Shown here one piece after another: positions 44,549 through 53,212 of a stretch of DNA of 64,000 nt. Origin of the DNA: Cupriavidus pauculus (GTDB lineage: Bacteria; Pseudomonadota; Gammaproteobacteria; Burkholderiales; Burkholderiaceae); NCBI RefSeq assembly GCF_008693385.1, contig NZ_CP044067.1, positions 2,399,501 to 2,463,500 of the forward strand, read 5' to 3'. Each line of letters starts with the position of its first letter. Position 1 is the stretch's first letter. The notes under the pieces were generated by a model. It made no database searches. It was given only the letters and a program-made list of their open reading frames with translations, and was not told where the DNA came from. The position numbers were made by a program, and so were the translations under genes.

Positions 44549-45542
44549 GTTCGCCATCGGCGGCACCGCCGCCCAGATCGCCGCGCTAGCGCTGCTGTTC
44601 CGGGGCGTGCTGGGCGGCACGCAGACCGACACCGGTCTGCTGCTGTCGTTCCTCGGCCTGCAGGCCATCGCGGCGCTGCTGCTCGGCTTCGCGCTGTACC
44701 TGCTGCTGCCGCGCCGGTTTCGCGTGCCGTTCGGCTGGACGTATGCGTACCTCACGCTGTTCAGCTTCTTCATTCCGCTGGGTGGCACGCTCATCTGCCT
44801 GGGCAGCCTGCTGTTCGCCAAGCTGTTTCCCGGCAAGTACGATGCCACGGGCATCGCATCGGTGACGCTGCCCGAGTTCGTGACGCATCTGATCCAGCGC
44901 GTCACGCACGGCGGCGGGGCGCGGTTGCGCGCGCAGCTCGGCAACACGCGCGCGCCGCTGCCTGAGCGCATGACCGCGCTCGTGGCGATGCAGTCGATGC
45001 CCGCGCGTACCTCGAGCCCGGTCTTGCGCGAACTGCTGGCCGACAGCACCGACGATATCCGCCTGCTGGCCTACGGCATGCTCGATGGCGCCGAGAAGCA
45101 GCTGACGCAGCAGATCCTTGCCGAGCTGCCGCGCCTCGAGAGCGCGGAGAGCCCGCAGGCCCGCGGCGAAATCAACAAGCGTCTGGCCGACCTGTACTGG
45201 GAACTGATCTACCAGAACCTCGTGCAGGGCGACGTGTACCGGTACACGGCGAGCCAGGTCGAGCGCTACGCCAGCGCGGCGCTCGAAACGCAGCCCGACA
45301 ACGCTTCGCTGTGGTACATGCGCGGCCGCCTGGCGCTTACGCGCAATGCGCCGGCCGAGTCGCGCGAATGGCTGGAGCGTGCCGAGTCGCTCGGCTTTCC
45401 GCGCGACCGCGTGCTGCCGCTGCTGGCGGAAGCCGCCTATCTCGAACGCGATTACGCCGCCGTCCGCAAGCTGATGACGGCATTCGACAGTCCTTCGCCG
45501 CTCCCGCTGGTGCGGCCCCTGCTGCGGTACTGGCAATCATGA
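44541..45542 (+). CDS. pelE: PelE: inner-membrane TPR protein of the Pel synthase
   Basis: A 333-residue protein with two or three N-terminal membrane helices (IAALALLFRGVLGG, LLLGFALYLLL, FSFFIPLGGTLICL) and a cytoplasmic helical region with TPR-like repeats (DNASLWYMRGRLALTRNAPA). In the characterised system PelE is thought to link PelD, PelF and PelG into one membrane complex. It overlaps pelD by eight bases and pelF by four (ATGA), consistent with tight stoichiometry. Assignment is from order and topology as much as from sequence. Confidence 0.9.
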   Translation: MFKFAIGGTAAQIAALALLFRGVLGGTQTDTGLLLSFLGLQAIAALLLGFALYLLLPRRFRVPFGWTYAYLTLFSFFIPLGGTLICLGSLLFAKLFPGKYDATGIASVTLPEFVTHLIQRVTHGGGARLRAQLGNTRAPLPERMTALVAMQSMPARTSSPVLRELLADSTDDIRLLAYGMLDGAEKQLTQQILAELPRLESAESPQARGEINKRLADLYWELIYQNLVQGDVYRYTASQVERYASAALETQPDNASLWYMRGRLALTRNAPAESREWLERAESLGFPRDRVLPLLAEAAYLERDYAAVRKLMTAFDSPSPLPLVRPLLRYWQS

Positions 45543-47128
45543 GCGAGATTCTGGTCAAGGGCGATTCCGCCGACGTCATGCTGCTGCTCGAGGGGACGTT
45601 CCCCTATGTGAGCGGTGGCGTGTCGAGCTGGGTCAATCAGATGATCCGGGCGTTTCCGGATATCCGCTTCGGCATCGTCTTCATCGGCAGCCGGCGCGAG
45701 GACTATGGCGACATGGCCTACACGTTGCCCGACAACGTGGTCCATCTGGAGACGCACTTCCTGTACGACTTTCCGCCGCCGCCGCTGGTCCATGGCAGCG
45801 CCGGCGATGCCAAGGCATTCGCACGTTCGGACGAGCTGCACGAGATGCTGCGCGAGCCCGGCAACGAGGCGCGCGCGGGCGAGCTGATCCGCGAACTGAT
45901 GCCCGCGCTGCGCGAGGGCGGGGCGCTGTCCGAGGACGCGTTCCTCTACAGCAAGCGCGCGTGGCAGACGATCACCGATCAGTACCGCCGTTTCTGCACG
46001 GACCCGTCGTTCACCGACTATTTCTGGACCATCCGCATCATGCACAAGCCGCTGTGGCAGCTCGTGCGGATCGCGGACAACCTGATTCCGGCCAAGGTCT
46101 ATCACACGGTGTCCACGGGCTACGCGGGATTCCTCGGCGCGATGCTGCGTTACCGCAATGCGCGGCCGCTGCTCGTCTCGGAACACGGCATCTACACGAA
46201 GGAACGCAAGATCGATCTGTTCCAGAGCCAGTGGATCCGCGACAACCGCAACGTGTTCGAGCGCGATATCTCCCAGATCAGCTACTTCCGCGAGCTGTGG
46301 GTGCGCTTCTTCGAGACGCTGGGACGGGTCTGCTACGACGCGGGCGACGAGATCGTCGCGCTGTACGAGGGCAATCGCCGCCGACAGATCCAGGACGGCG
46401 CGCGCGCCGAGCGCACGCGCAATATCCCCAACGGCATCAACCTGCCGCGGCTGGCGGCGCTGCGCGAGAAGCGCGCGCCCGGCGTGCCGCCGGTGCTCTG
46501 CCTGATCGGCCGTGTGGTGCCGATCAAGGACATCAAGACGTTCATTCGCGCGATGCTGACGGTGGTGCGCGAGTATCCGGAAGCGGAAGGCTGGATTGCC
46601 GGCCCGGAGGATGAAGATCCGGAATACGCGCGCGAATGCCGCAGCCTGGCCGAGTCGCTCGGCCTTGGGGACAAGGTGAAGTTCCTCGGCTTCCAGCGCA
46701 TCGACGAACTGCTGCCCAAGGTCGGCGTGATGGTGCTGAGCTCGATCTCCGAGGCGCTGCCACTGGTCGTGCTCGAAGGCTTTGCCGCGGGCGTGCCGTG
46801 CGTGACGACCGACGTGGGCTCGTGCCGCGAGCTGATCTTTGGGCTTCCCGGCGAGGATGCCGATCTCGGCGCCGCCGGCGGCGTCGTGCGTATTGCCGAT
46901 CCGGCCGCGCTGGCGGAAGCGTCGCTCGCGCTGCTGGCCAACCCGACGCGCTGGCAGGACGCGCAACGGGCGGGCATCGCGCGCGTGGAGCGCTACTACA
47001 CGCAGGAACGGATGGTCGGCAGCTATCGCGAGCTCTACAGCACGCTGATGGACAAGCCGGACCACGGCAAAGACAGCCCGGGCGGTAGCGGCAATCCCGC
47101 CCGCTGCCCGGTGCACGGAGGACACTGA
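45539..47128 (+). CDS. pelF: PelF: GT4-family glycosyltransferase, Pel polymerase
   Basis: A 529-residue cytoplasmic retaining glycosyltransferase from ATG 45539. It opens VMLLLEGTFPYVSGGVSSW, the GT4 donor-site Gly loop, and has the EX7E motif Glu405-ALPLVVL-Glu413 in the C-terminal nucleotide-sugar domain. It polymerises Pel from a UDP-sugar (UDP-GalNAc is favoured in P. aeruginosa). The C-terminal ~25 residues are Gly/Pro-rich and lie outside the fold. It overlaps pelE by four bases and ends one base before pelG. Confidence 0.95.
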   Translation: MSEILVKGDSADVMLLLEGTFPYVSGGVSSWVNQMIRAFPDIRFGIVFIGSRREDYGDMAYTLPDNVVHLETHFLYDFPPPPLVHGSAGDAKAFARSDELHEMLREPGNEARAGELIRELMPALREGGALSEDAFLYSKRAWQTITDQYRRFCTDPSFTDYFWTIRIMHKPLWQLVRIADNLIPAKVYHTVSTGYAGFLGAMLRYRNARPLLVSEHGIYTKERKIDLFQSQWIRDNRNVFERDISQISYFRELWVRFFETLGRVCYDAGDEIVALYEGNRRRQIQDGARAERTRNIPNGINLPRLAALREKRAPGVPPVLCLIGRVVPIKDIKTFIRAMLTVVREYPEAEGWIAGPEDEDPEYARECRSLAESLGLGDKVKFLGFQRIDELLPKVGVMVLSSISEALPLVVLEGFAAGVPCVTTDVGSCRELIFGLPGEDADLGAAGGVVRIADPAALAEASLALLANPTRWQDAQRAGIARVERYYTQERMVGSYRELYSTLMDKPDHGKDSPGGSGNPARCPVHGGH

Positions 47129-47129
47129 C

Positions 47130-48500
47130 ATGGCCGGCATCGGTTTCGAGTTGCGCAAGATGCTGCGTCGGGACAGCCTGACGGGCATGCTGAGCGCCTA
47201 TGCCTACGCGGGCGTCATCAGTTCCGGCCCCTGGGTGCTGTCGATCGTCGGCATTCTGCTGATCGGTCTGCTGTCCATCGGCTTCGTCGTGCCGGGGCTG
47301 CTGATCACGCAGTTCCAGGTGTCCGTGACGTACCTGATAGCGGTGAGCCTGATCCTGACCGGGCCCATGCAGCTGTCGTTCACGCGGTTCACGTCGGACC
47401 GGCTGTTCGAGCGCAAGGACCACCTCGTGCTGTCGAACTTCCACGCGGTGGCGCTGCTGGTGACGGTACTGTCCGGCGCGATCGGCGTGGGCTGCGCGGT
47501 GTTCTTCTTCACCGAGCAATCGGTGCTGTACCGGCTGCTGATGGTGGCGGGCTTCGTGATCATGAGCAACATCTGGATCGCGGTCATCTTCCTGTCCGGC
47601 ATGAAGCAGTACAAGGCGATCGTGTGGACGTTCCTGATCGGCTACGCGATCACCGTACTTGCGGCGCTTGCGCTGCGCGGCCGCGGGCTCGAGGGCCTGC
47701 TCGGCGGCTTCGTCATCGGCCAGCTGTGCCTGCTGGTGGGCATGATCACGCTGATCTACCGCAACTACACGAGCCAGCGGTTCATGTCGTTCGAGGTATT
47801 CCAGCGCAAGAACCTGTATCCGAGCCTCGTGATCATCGGCCTGCTGTACAACCTCGGCATCTGGCTGGACAAGTTCATGTTCTGGTACGCGCCGTCCACG
47901 GGCCAGCAGGTCGTCGGTCCGCTTCACGCGTCCATCATCTACGACATTCCGGTCTTCCTGGCCTACCTGGCCATCATTCCGGGCATGGCCGTATTCCTCG
48001 TGCGGATCGAGACCGATTTCGTCGAGTACTACGATGCGTTCTACAACGCGGTGCGCGGCGGCAGCTCGCTCGAGCATATCGAGGACATGCGCAACACGAT
48101 GGTCCAGACCATCCGCCTTGGGCTGTACGAGATCGTCAAGGTGCAGGCCATCGCGGCGCTGGTGCTGTTCGTGATCGGGCGCTGGGTCCTGTCCGTGCTG
48201 GGCATCTCCGAACTCTACCTGCCACTGCTGTACGTGGACGTGATCGGCGCGAGCCTGCAGGTGGTGCTGCTGGGCGTGCTGAACATCTACTTCTATCTGG
48301 ACCGCCGGCGCGAGGTGCTGCTGCTGACCGGTACGTTCGTGGTGCTCAACTTCGTCCTGACGCGGCTGACGCTCGAACTGGGTCCGGCCTGGTACGGTTA
48401 CGGCTTCGCGGTGTCGCTGCTGCTGGTCGTGGCGCTGGCGCTGTACCTTCTGGATCGCAAGCTCGACCGCCTCGAGTACGAAACCTACATGCTGCAGTAA
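47130..48500 (+). CDS. pelG: PelG: inner-membrane Pel transporter
   Basis: A 456-residue polytopic protein with about 12 membrane helices, opening MAGIGFELRKMLRRDSLTGM and containing SNIWIAVIFLSGMKQYKAI and LGIWLDKFMFWYAP. It belongs to the polysaccharide-transporter/MOP superfamily and moves Pel across the inner membrane, in complex with PelD, PelE and PelF. It is the last gene of the operon; an intrinsic terminator follows after 48 bases. Length equals that of P. aeruginosa PelG. Confidence 0.95.
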   Translation: MAGIGFELRKMLRRDSLTGMLSAYAYAGVISSGPWVLSIVGILLIGLLSIGFVVPGLLITQFQVSVTYLIAVSLILTGPMQLSFTRFTSDRLFERKDHLVLSNFHAVALLVTVLSGAIGVGCAVFFFTEQSVLYRLLMVAGFVIMSNIWIAVIFLSGMKQYKAIVWTFLIGYAITVLAALALRGRGLEGLLGGFVIGQLCLLVGMITLIYRNYTSQRFMSFEVFQRKNLYPSLVIIGLLYNLGIWLDKFMFWYAPSTGQQVVGPLHASIIYDIPVFLAYLAIIPGMAVFLVRIETDFVEYYDAFYNAVRGGSSLEHIEDMRNTMVQTIRLGLYEIVKVQAIAALVLFVIGRWVLSVLGISELYLPLLYVDVIGASLQVVLLGVLNIYFYLDRRREVLLLTGTFVVLNFVLTRLTLELGPAWYGYGFAVSLLLVVALALYLLDRKLDRLEYETYMLQ

Positions 48501-48548
48501 CAATGGTGTGCCCGGGCGCCGCCCCCTTGCGCCCCCCCGCCAGCCCCA

Positions 48549-48578
48549 ACGCCCGCGCCAGCCGCGGGCGTTTGCTTT
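48549..48578 (+). terminator. Terminator of the pel operon
   Basis: Nine-base-pair stem ACGCCCGCG / CGCGGGCGT with a 5-base loop, then TTGCTTTT. It follows pelG by 48 bases. The remaining ~230 bases to the next start (48814) hold no gene I can support; they should carry the promoter of the response-regulator operon. Confidence 0.8.
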
Positions 48579-48813
48579 TCGGCATGGGAATTGCTGCACG
48601 GCGTTTTGCGGGCCCGGCTCGCGCGCCACCTTTCGAATGGCTTACACCGTGCCGCGCCGGGCGCGGTTCCGGCGCGGTTGTGCAACAGAACGCCGCCGAA
48701 TGTCCGCTTGGCCGCGCCCCAGGGTCGACTTGCGGTGCCGCGATTAGGTAACATGAGCTTCATGACTTGGCCGTGCCCGCCAGAGAGAGGCAGCAGTAAC
48801 GCAAAGGGATGTC

Positions 48814-49512
48814 ATGAGAATCGCGTCAGTCGAGGACGACGAGAGTCAGGCCGAGCAGATCCGTACGCTTCTCGATGAGGCGGGCTTCACGTGCACGAGC
48901 TTCGCGACGGGGTCCGCTTTCCTGCGGGCGCTGCGCGACCAGGTGTTCGACCTGCTGGTCATCGACTGGCAACTGCCCGATATGAGCGGCTACGAGGTCG
49001 TGAGCTGGGTGCGGCAGCAGTCGGGCCGCCTGCCGCCCGTGCTGTTCGTCACGAGCCGCGCCGAAGAGAGCGACATCGTCGCGGGGCTCGCGGTCGGCGC
49101 CGACGACTATATGGCCAAGCCGATCCGCCCCGGGGAACTGGTCGCGCGCGTGCGCGCGCTGTTGCGCCGCGCCTATCCGGACGCGCAGCAGGAGCAACTG
49201 ATCCGCCAGGGCGTGTACGTGCTGGATGCGCGGGCGCGCGCCATCACGCTGGCGGGCGAAGCCATCGAGCTGTCGCCACGCGAATTCGATCTCGCCCTGT
49301 TCCTGTTCCGCAATATCGGCAGGCTGCTGTCGCGCGATGTCGTGGAGCAGGCCGTGTGGGGCCGCACGATGGATGCCGGCTCGCGCACGCTGGACACGCA
49401 TATCTCGCGCCTGCGCATCAAGCTCGCGCTGCGCCCGGACAACGGGGTGCGGCTGACTTCCGTCTATTCGCACGGCTATCGGTTCGAGGAGGCGGGGAGC
49501 GCCGATGCTTGA
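48814..49512 (+). CDS. OmpR-family response regulator
   Basis: A 232-residue regulator with an N-terminal receiver (1-120): acidic pair Glu6-Asp7-Asp8, phosphoacceptor Asp51 in VIDWQLPDMSGYE and Lys in YMAKPIRPGEL. The C-terminal winged helix ends SRTLDTHISRLRIKLAL and SVYSHGYRFEEAG, as in OmpR/PhoB proteins. It overlaps the following kinase gene by eight bases, so the two form one system. It is the first unit after pel and shares many segments with the regulator encoded at 53209-53955. Confidence 0.92.
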   Translation: MRIASVEDDESQAEQIRTLLDEAGFTCTSFATGSAFLRALRDQVFDLLVIDWQLPDMSGYEVVSWVRQQSGRLPPVLFVTSRAEESDIVAGLAVGADDYMAKPIRPGELVARVRALLRRAYPDAQQEQLIRQGVYVLDARARAITLAGEAIELSPREFDLALFLFRNIGRLLSRDVVEQAVWGRTMDAGSRTLDTHISRLRIKLALRPDNGVRLTSVYSHGYRFEEAGSADA

Positions 49513-51211
49513 CCCGGCGCGATTCCGGCAGCGCACGTTGCTCGAATGGGGGCTGCTGGTTGCCGTCGTCACGCTGGCCATGGGCGCGTCGGTGCACTTC
49601 AACTGGAGTGCGCGCGTGGACCTCGCGATCATGGATGTCGCGGTGGTGCCGCGCCTGCATGCCGCCGAGGAGGACGGCGGCATCGATGCCGTCGGCACGT
49701 TGTGGTTCTGGTGCGGCACGCTCGTACCCGTATGGCTCGCGGCATTCGCGGCATTGCGGCTCACGCCGCGCGGCGCGCTGATCTCCACCATGCTGCTGAT
49801 GGCCGCGCTGGTCGGCGCGAGCGTGGCCGGTGTCGCGCTCGCCGACGTCTGGTTCGCACCCGCCACGGGCTTGTTCGGATGTCTGTTGTTCTATCCGCTC
49901 TGGAGCTGGCGCCGTCAGGAAGCCGCGTTGCGTTTCCTCAGCGCCGAAGTCGAGCGCCTCTCCCGCGAGCCCGGCCTGCATCCCGTCCGCCAGTCGCATG
50001 ACCGCACGCTCGATGGCAGCATGCAGGCGGTGTATGGGATGACCGCGCAGCTGCGCGACATGCGGCGCTTTCTCGCCGATGGCCTGGAAAGCCTGCCCGA
50101 GGCCACCGTGATCTGCGATGCCGATGGCGTCATCCTCGTCGCCAACCGGCGCGCGGTGGCCCTCGTGCCAGCCGTGCTGTCGGGCATCAACGCGCGCGAT
50201 GCGCGCGAGTCTGTCGATGGGCTCGATCCGCCGGCGCTGCCCGATGTCATCGAGTCGCTGTTCCCGGTACCGGGACCGGGGCTCGCGTACTGGGACGCGT
50301 TGTGTGCGACGCTCGAGGACCATGCGCCGGTGGTGTCGTCCGCCGATTCGCAGGGCGTGGAGCTGGCCACCGAGAGCGATCGCCGTTACCTGTTGCATGG
50401 CGCCGCGCTGCACGGCGAGACCGGACGACCCGCGGGGGCCATCGTCAGCTTTATCGACATCACCGCGGTGCGCCGTGCCGAGCGGCAGCGCGAACAGACC
50501 ATGCACTTCCTGTCGCACGACATGCGTTCGCCGCAGGCGTCGATCCTCGCACTCCTCGATTTGCAGTCGCGACCCGATCGCGCATTGCCGCAGGCCGTGC
50601 TGCTCGCGCGCATCGGCGAACTCGCGCATCGCACGCTTGCACTGGCCGACGATTTCATCCGCCTTGCGCAGGCCGAATCGCAGACGCTGTCCTTCACGCC
50701 CGCCGATCTGCAGGGGCTGATCCTCGATGCCACGGACGAACTATGGGCGCTGGCGAAGGCGCGTGGCATCGAGCTGCGTCTCGACCTCGAACCCGATTGC
50801 CCGCCGTTGCGCGTCGTGCCGGCATTGCTCGTCCGCGCGATTGCCAACCTCGTCAGCAACGCGATCAAGTTCAGTCCGGCAGGACATCCGGTGACCGTGC
50901 GCCTGCGCCGCGGGCGCGGACATGTCGCCGTCGAGGTCGTCGACGAGGGACCGGGCATCGCGCGCGCCGATCAGGCGCGGCTGTTCCGGCCGTTCAGCCG
51001 CGTGCACGATGCCGCCGGCACCGAGGGTCCCGCGGGCAGCGGTCTTGGCCTGGTGTTCGTGAAGACCGTGGCCGAGCGTCACGGCGGCCGCGTGACCGTG
51101 CAGAGCGATGTGGGCCGCGGCGCGACGTTCGCCATTCTGCTGCCGGTTCGTGGCGAACCGACGCCCGAAGACGCGCATCCGGTGGGCGGCCGCACCGACA
51201 CGGTGAGCTGA
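49505..51211 (+). CDS. Sensor histidine kinase with reduced CHASE2-like membrane region
   Basis: A 568-residue kinase. Four hydrophobic segments (~14-31, 63-83, 90-113, 118-135) end in FGCLLFYPLWSWRRQEAALRF, which resembles the end of CHASE2-type kinases, but the usual ~250-residue extracellular CHASE2 domain is absent. A PAS-like region (~180-320) precedes the H-box FLSHDMRSPQASIL (His338). The ATPase has NAIKFSP, DEGPGI and GSGLGL. It overlaps its response regulator upstream. The input signal is likely membrane- or cytoplasm-derived rather than periplasmic, by this architecture. Confidence 0.9.
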   Translation: MLDPARFRQRTLLEWGLLVAVVTLAMGASVHFNWSARVDLAIMDVAVVPRLHAAEEDGGIDAVGTLWFWCGTLVPVWLAAFAALRLTPRGALISTMLLMAALVGASVAGVALADVWFAPATGLFGCLLFYPLWSWRRQEAALRFLSAEVERLSREPGLHPVRQSHDRTLDGSMQAVYGMTAQLRDMRRFLADGLESLPEATVICDADGVILVANRRAVALVPAVLSGINARDARESVDGLDPPALPDVIESLFPVPGPGLAYWDALCATLEDHAPVVSSADSQGVELATESDRRYLLHGAALHGETGRPAGAIVSFIDITAVRRAERQREQTMHFLSHDMRSPQASILALLDLQSRPDRALPQAVLLARIGELAHRTLALADDFIRLAQAESQTLSFTPADLQGLILDATDELWALAKARGIELRLDLEPDCPPLRVVPALLVRAIANLVSNAIKFSPAGHPVTVRLRRGRGHVAVEVVDEGPGIARADQARLFRPFSRVHDAAGTEGPAGSGLGLVFVKTVAERHGGRVTVQSDVGRGATFAILLPVRGEPTPEDAHPVGGRTDTVS

Positions 51212-51335
51212 CGCGCGGGACTTTCAACGCGCGAGATATCGCTCTCGTTGACATGTGTGAGGCTGCGCGCATTGGTTCCCGCGCTGACACAATTGTTGGC
51301 AATCGGTTTGCCCGAACTTCCCTAACATTCAGGCG

Positions 51336-51362
51336 CTGCGGACACCGCATCCGTAGTTTTTT
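51336..51362 (+). terminator. Terminator of the plus-strand two-component operon
   Basis: Stem CTGCGGA / TCCGTAG (7 bp, one G-T pair), loop CACCGCA, then six T (51357-51362). It ends the transcript of 48814-51211. Confidence 0.75.
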
Positions 51363-51402
51363 GTGCCCGCGCCAGCCCGTCAAGCAGTTCTGGCGCGGGC
51401 AC
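51363..51402. repeat. Perfect 13-bp hairpin between convergent kinase genes
   Basis: GTGCCCGCGCCAG pairs exactly with CTGGCGCGGGCAC across a 14-base loop, ending two bases before the stop of the leftward kinase. There is no T-tract on the minus strand, so it is more likely a transcript-end stabiliser or an incomplete terminator for that operon. Confidence 0.6.
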
Positions 51403-51403
51403 G

Positions 51404-53212
51404 TTATTTCACCGGCAGTACGATGGTGAACGTCGTGCCGACCCCCACCGTCGATCTGCATCGGATCTGTCCCCCCGCCTTCCTGACCGCCGCGCGCGCG
51501 AACGCCAGACCCAGACCGTTTCCGCTGGCGGGCGCGTCGCCGATCGCGGCTGTCGTCGCAAACCGCCGAAAGCGCTTGAAGATATGCGGCATGTCCTGCG
51601 GCCGGATGCCCGGCCCGCGATCGGCGATCGTGATCTCCACATGCCGGCGTGTCCGCCTGATACCGCATCGCACCGTGTCATGGCCGGGGCCATATTTGAT
51701 CGCGTTGTCGAGCACGTTGAGGATCGCGCGAAACAGGCTGTCCGGCTCCGCGCGCACGGTGTAGGCCCGTCCCTCCGACGCTATCGACTCATCGGGCTGC
51801 AGCGTGATGCCGCGCTTCTGCGCCGCGACGGTCAGCGCGTCGATGGCATCGAGCAGGATCCCGTAGGCATCCACATCACTGGGCCGGTACTTCAGCACGT
51901 GCAGCTCGCTGAGCTGGACGAAATCATCGACCATCTTGAGCGTGCGGCGCGCGTGGGCCTCGATCTTCGCGAACAGGTCGGGCGTGGTCCGGTACGTCTC
52001 TGTAGTACGCGCCATGTCCAGCAACGCAAGGATGGAGGCCTGCGGGGAGCGCATATCGTGCGACAGGCTCGTCATCATCGCTTCCCGATGTCCCGCGAGC
52101 GTCGCGGCGCGCGGTCCCGCCAGCGACAGCAGCCCGCGCGCAAGGCCCTCCAACGGCGACACGTAGTGCCCGCGGAACAGCGTCAGCACGCCCGCCAGCG
52201 CGGCAAGGATGAGCCCGCTCACCACCGTGATGACGACCAGCGTATCTTCGTGGCGCGCGATATGCGCGTCGAGCTGTGTGGTAGCCGGTACCAGCGTGGC
52301 GTCGCGGAATCGCGCGATGGCGTCGGTCCCCTGTCTGTAGGCGGCGACGAAGTCCGCAGGCTGCACCGTCTGATGCACCGTGCGCTCGCCCGCATCGATC
52401 AGTTGCCGCGCATACATGTAGGCGTTGTGGAAGTACTCGTCGGTCACGGCGTCCGCGCTCGCCTGCAACTGCCCGCGATACGACTTGGTAACCATGCGCA
52501 GCGCGATCAGGTCGCGCAGCTGCATGACGCGGCCTTCCATGATCGCGATGCGTTCCCGATCGTCGCGCGTCAGGTGGCGGCCCATGACCAGTGGTTCGAT
52601 CAGCAGCGAACCGAACCGCACCGCGTACTCGCGCATGTCCGCGACGATGCGCGCGAGGTGCAGCGGCTGCGCGGCGTCGGCATTGAATTCGGCGATGATC
52701 AGCGTGCATTGATTCAGCATCAGCTGGAACGGCTCGTTCGCCGCAATCATCCCGTGAATCGCATCGAGTGTCGCGCCGTGGACGCGCTGCAGCCGCTCGT
52801 CGGCATGCAATCTGTCCATCGCGGCGCGGGCTGGCACCAGCCGCGTGCGCACGAGCGCCATCGATGCGGCAAGGCTCGCACAGCGCGTGCAGCTGGTGCG
52901 GTCGAGTACGTGCTGGATGTTGCGCAGGCGTTCGTTCGTCACACTCCGCGCGAGTGCAAGCTGCTCGCGCCGCTGCACGGCCTGCTCGGGCGAGAGGCGG
53001 CCCAGTAGCGCGGTGCTGGCCTGGCGTTCGATCGACGCGGCTTCATAGGTCTGCAGAAGCGAGACGAACAGCGTCATCGCCTCGCGCGCCTGACGCAGCC
53101 GCGTGTAGTGCGCCAGCTCGTTCTGGATCGACCACACGATCGGCAGGCTGGACAGGCCCAGCACCATGATCCCCAGCAGCCAGTAACTGCCGGGCGTAGG
53201 CAGGCGGATCAC
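51404..53212 (-). CDS. Sensor histidine kinase with a large periplasmic domain
   Basis: A 602-residue kinase. GTG 53212 overlaps its regulator's stop (GTGA). Membrane helix 1 (~10-27) and helix 2 (~324-345) enclose a mostly helical periplasmic domain of ~295 residues with CTRC at about 108-111 and one more Cys near 168. The H-box SLSHDMRSPQASIL (His about residue 384) is nearly identical to that of the convergent kinase. The ATPase has NAIKYGP, DRGPGI and GNGLGL. The domain between the helices is not one I recognise; it resembles four-helix sensor bundles in composition. Confidence 0.9.
   Translation of the reverse strand: MIRLPTPGSYWLLGIMVLGLSSLPIVWSIQNELAHYTRLRQAREAMTLFVSLLQTYEAASIERQASTALLGRLSPEQAVQRREQLALARSVTNERLRNIQHVLDRTSCTRCASLAASMALVRTRLVPARAAMDRLHADERLQRVHGATLDAIHGMIAANEPFQLMLNQCTLIIAEFNADAAQPLHLARIVADMREYAVRFGSLLIEPLVMGRHLTRDDRERIAIMEGRVMQLRDLIALRMVTKSYRGQLQASADAVTDEYFHNAYMYARQLIDAGERTVHQTVQPADFVAAYRQGTDAIARFRDATLVPATTQLDAHIARHEDTLVVITVVSGLILAALAGVLTLFRGHYVSPLEGLARGLLSLAGPRAATLAGHREAMMTSLSHDMRSPQASILALLDMARTTETYRTTPDLFAKIEAHARRTLKMVDDFVQLSELHVLKYRPSDVDAYGILLDAIDALTVAAQKRGITLQPDESIASEGRAYTVRAEPDSLFRAILNVLDNAIKYGPGHDTVRCGIRRTRRHVEITIADRGPGIRPQDMPHIFKRFRRFATTAAIGDAPASGNGLGLAFARAAVRKAGGQIRCRSTVGVGTTFTIVLPVK

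Noticed and set aside
51296..51312. Sigma-54-like TTGGCAATCGGTTTGCC on the plus strand
   Set aside because: Spacing GG-N10-GC fits, but a terminator follows within about 30 bases and no gene lies downstream on that strand.
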